Source: Deltaproteobacteria bacterium (GTDB taxonomy: Bacteria; Myxococcota_A; Polyangia; Haliangiales; JADYYK01). From it: DNA of 64,000 nucleotides. The first letter of the stretch is position 1; each line of letters begins with the position of its first letter. Under the pieces are notes generated by a model. It did no database searches, was not told the DNA's origin, and was given only the letters and a program-made list of their open reading frames with translations. The stretch covers positions 20,496 to 84,495 of the forward strand of contig JADYYK010000271.1 of NCBI GenBank assembly GCA_020853705.1, written 5' to 3'. This document shows positions 63,247 to 64,000 of the stretch, one piece after another. Both the position numbers and the translations under genes were made by a program.

Positions 63247-64000
63247 TCAGCGGCCCGCGGTCGCGGGGTCCTCGACCGGCAGGGCGGGGGCGCTGGGGGC
63301 CAGCGCGCTGATGCGCAGGTTGTCGACGGTGGTGTCGACCTCCCAGTTGTCGAAGCCGAAGAACCAGTGGCTGGTGCCATAGAGCGGCTGCAGATCCTGG
63401 ATCTCCAGGAAGGGCGCGTTGTCGATGGCCCAGCTGACCTTGGTGCCCTCGCGCTTGATGGTCCAGTGGTAGGTCTGGCCGGGGACGACACGGAGGTCGG
63501 TGCGCTCGCGGCGGTTGGGGTCGTGCTCGAACTGGCGCACCAGGGTCGACGTGGTGTTGTGCCAGCCGCCGAAGATGGCGACATAGCCCGACGAGGTGTA
63601 CTGGCCCTTGTCGGGGGCGAACGAGACGCCGTCGCCGAAGAACTCGACCTTGAGGTCGCCGGCGGCGTCGTGCGAGGTGATGTCGAGGTCGATCTGGACG
63701 TCGCGCGGCAGCCGCTTGAGCAGCCACAGCGGGTGGTTGTAGGCGCCCTTGATGCGCAGGGTGCCGTTCTCGACGCGATACGAGCCGGTCGAGGTGTCGT
63801 TCCAGTCACTCTGGCTGAGCGGGCGGTCGAAGGTCTCGCTGAAGCTGCTGGTGATGAGGGGGCGCTCGTCGAGGTTGGAGACCCCGCGCGAGCGCGCCGG
63901 GCGGCCCGACTTGCAGCCGAGGGCGGCGCTGGCCGCGACGAGGAGGGCGCAGGCAGCGGCGAGGTGACGGAGGCGAAGCGGCGGCGTCTTCGGCGTCTTC
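63247..64000 (-). CDS. Secreted lipoprotein with lectin/glucanase-like fold (start beyond window)
   Basis: The reading frame is open from the stop at 63247 to the window edge, and no start codon is present in frame near the end, so the 5' end is outside. The N-terminal part reads LRHLAAACALLVAASAALGC, a lipoprotein signal with the lipidated Cys in view. The mature 220 residues are beta-rich: YRVENGTLRIKGAYNHPLWL, DLKVEFFGDGVSFAPDKGQ, GYVAIFGGWHNTTSTL, TYHWTIKREGTKVSWAIDN and WFFGFDNWEVDTTVDNLRIS. This pattern fits a concanavalin-like (LamG/DUF1080-like) sugar-binding fold. No catalytic residues can be named. It is 65 bases upstream of the kinase gene. Confidence 0.75.
   Translation of the reverse strand, partial: KTPKTPPLRLRHLAAACALLVAASAALGCKSGRPARSRGVSNLDERPLITSSFSETFDRPLSQSDWNDTSTGSYRVENGTLRIKGAYNHPLWLLKRLPRDVQIDLDITSHDAAGDLKVEFFGDGVSFAPDKGQYTSSGYVAIFGGWHNTTSTLVRQFEHDPNRRERTDLRVVPGQTYHWTIKREGTKVSWAIDNAPFLEIQDLQPLYGTSHWFFGFDNWEVDTTVDNLRISALAPSAPALPVEDPATAGR

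Overview
The window looks like chromosomal DNA of a high-GC member of the Myxococcota (former Deltaproteobacteria), possibly a Haliangium/Kofleriaceae-type lineage. This is inferred from the very G+C-rich codon use, the many lipoproteins and TPR proteins of unknown function, a serine/threonine kinase with the HRDVSPQN catalytic loop fused to an ATPase and TPRs, a type IV pilus pilB-pilT-pilC-pilS block, and a multi-domain chemosensory cluster. Genes are tightly packed, frequently with ATGA/GTGA overlaps and GTG starts. I see no IS element, prophage, CRISPR array or rRNA, and one tRNA. No gap between genes exceeds 300 bases; the larger gaps hold repeats or regulatory signals that are listed as features.

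Layout. 1-4.8 kb (+): the end of an OmpA-type protein with thrombospondin type 3 repeats, an outer-membrane TPR/Ig-like/beta-barrel protein, a small secreted protein, queE (queuosine pathway) and a cysteine-rich lipoprotein. 4.9-13.5 kb (-): an alpha-glucan phosphorylase, then the operon pilB-pilT-pilC-pilS followed by a small unknown and a ClpX-type zinc-finger protein. 13.6-16.2 kb (+): a lone 3,5-diaminohexanoate dehydrogenase (lysine fermentation) and three small proteins. 16.2-19.8 kb (-): a PPC-domain lipoprotein, a TPR outer-membrane protein paralogous to the one at 0.7 kb, a single-pass Ala/Pro-rich protein and a mini MshEN-like protein. 20-21.3 kb (+): an RlmI-type methyltransferase.

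21.3-35.1 kb (-): a lipoprotein, a GNAT protein and a chemosensory operon: PATAN-J-domain protein, CheW, MCP, CheR fused to a STAS-like domain, CheA-REC, a three-receiver adenylate cyclase, and CheB. The cyclase suggests that the array controls cAMP as well as, or instead of, a flagellar motor. rpoZ precedes it. 35.3-41.9 kb: a UPF0158 protein, an HNH endonuclease, a DUF429 protein, a cyclase-ATPase-TPR signalling protein, and an alpha/beta hydrolase followed by small membrane and TPR proteins.

43.4-52.5 kb: two tiny lipoproteins, then an ethylmalonyl-CoA pathway region. On the + strand are a methylsuccinyl-CoA dehydrogenase-like enzyme, methylmalonyl/ethylmalonyl-CoA epimerase, crotonyl-CoA carboxylase/reductase and a class I glutamine amidotransferase. 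On the - strand are ethylmalonyl-CoA mutase, a MeaB GTPase, a sirtuin deacylase and a DUF4184 membrane protein. Together these cover crotonyl-CoA to methylsuccinyl-CoA to mesaconyl-C1-CoA; the hydratase and lyases are not in the window. 52.6-56 kb: tRNA-Leu(CAA), an XRE-cupin regulator and a sulfate ABC importer (sbp-cysT-cysW, with no ATPase gene). 56.1-64 kb (-): a small protein, an HAD phosphatase, a DHH phosphoesterase, a 1614-residue kinase-ATPase-TPR protein, and the body of a lipoprotein that runs off the end.

Two repeat families stand out. One is a palindrome of the type CCTCGAAGC-N-GCTTCGAGG that begins exactly at the stop codon of three unrelated genes (near 2.17, 4.73 and 34.8 kb). 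The other is a hexanucleotide microsatellite (GAGCAC)n at 40.75, 48.52 and 57.22 kb, always in the same orientation.
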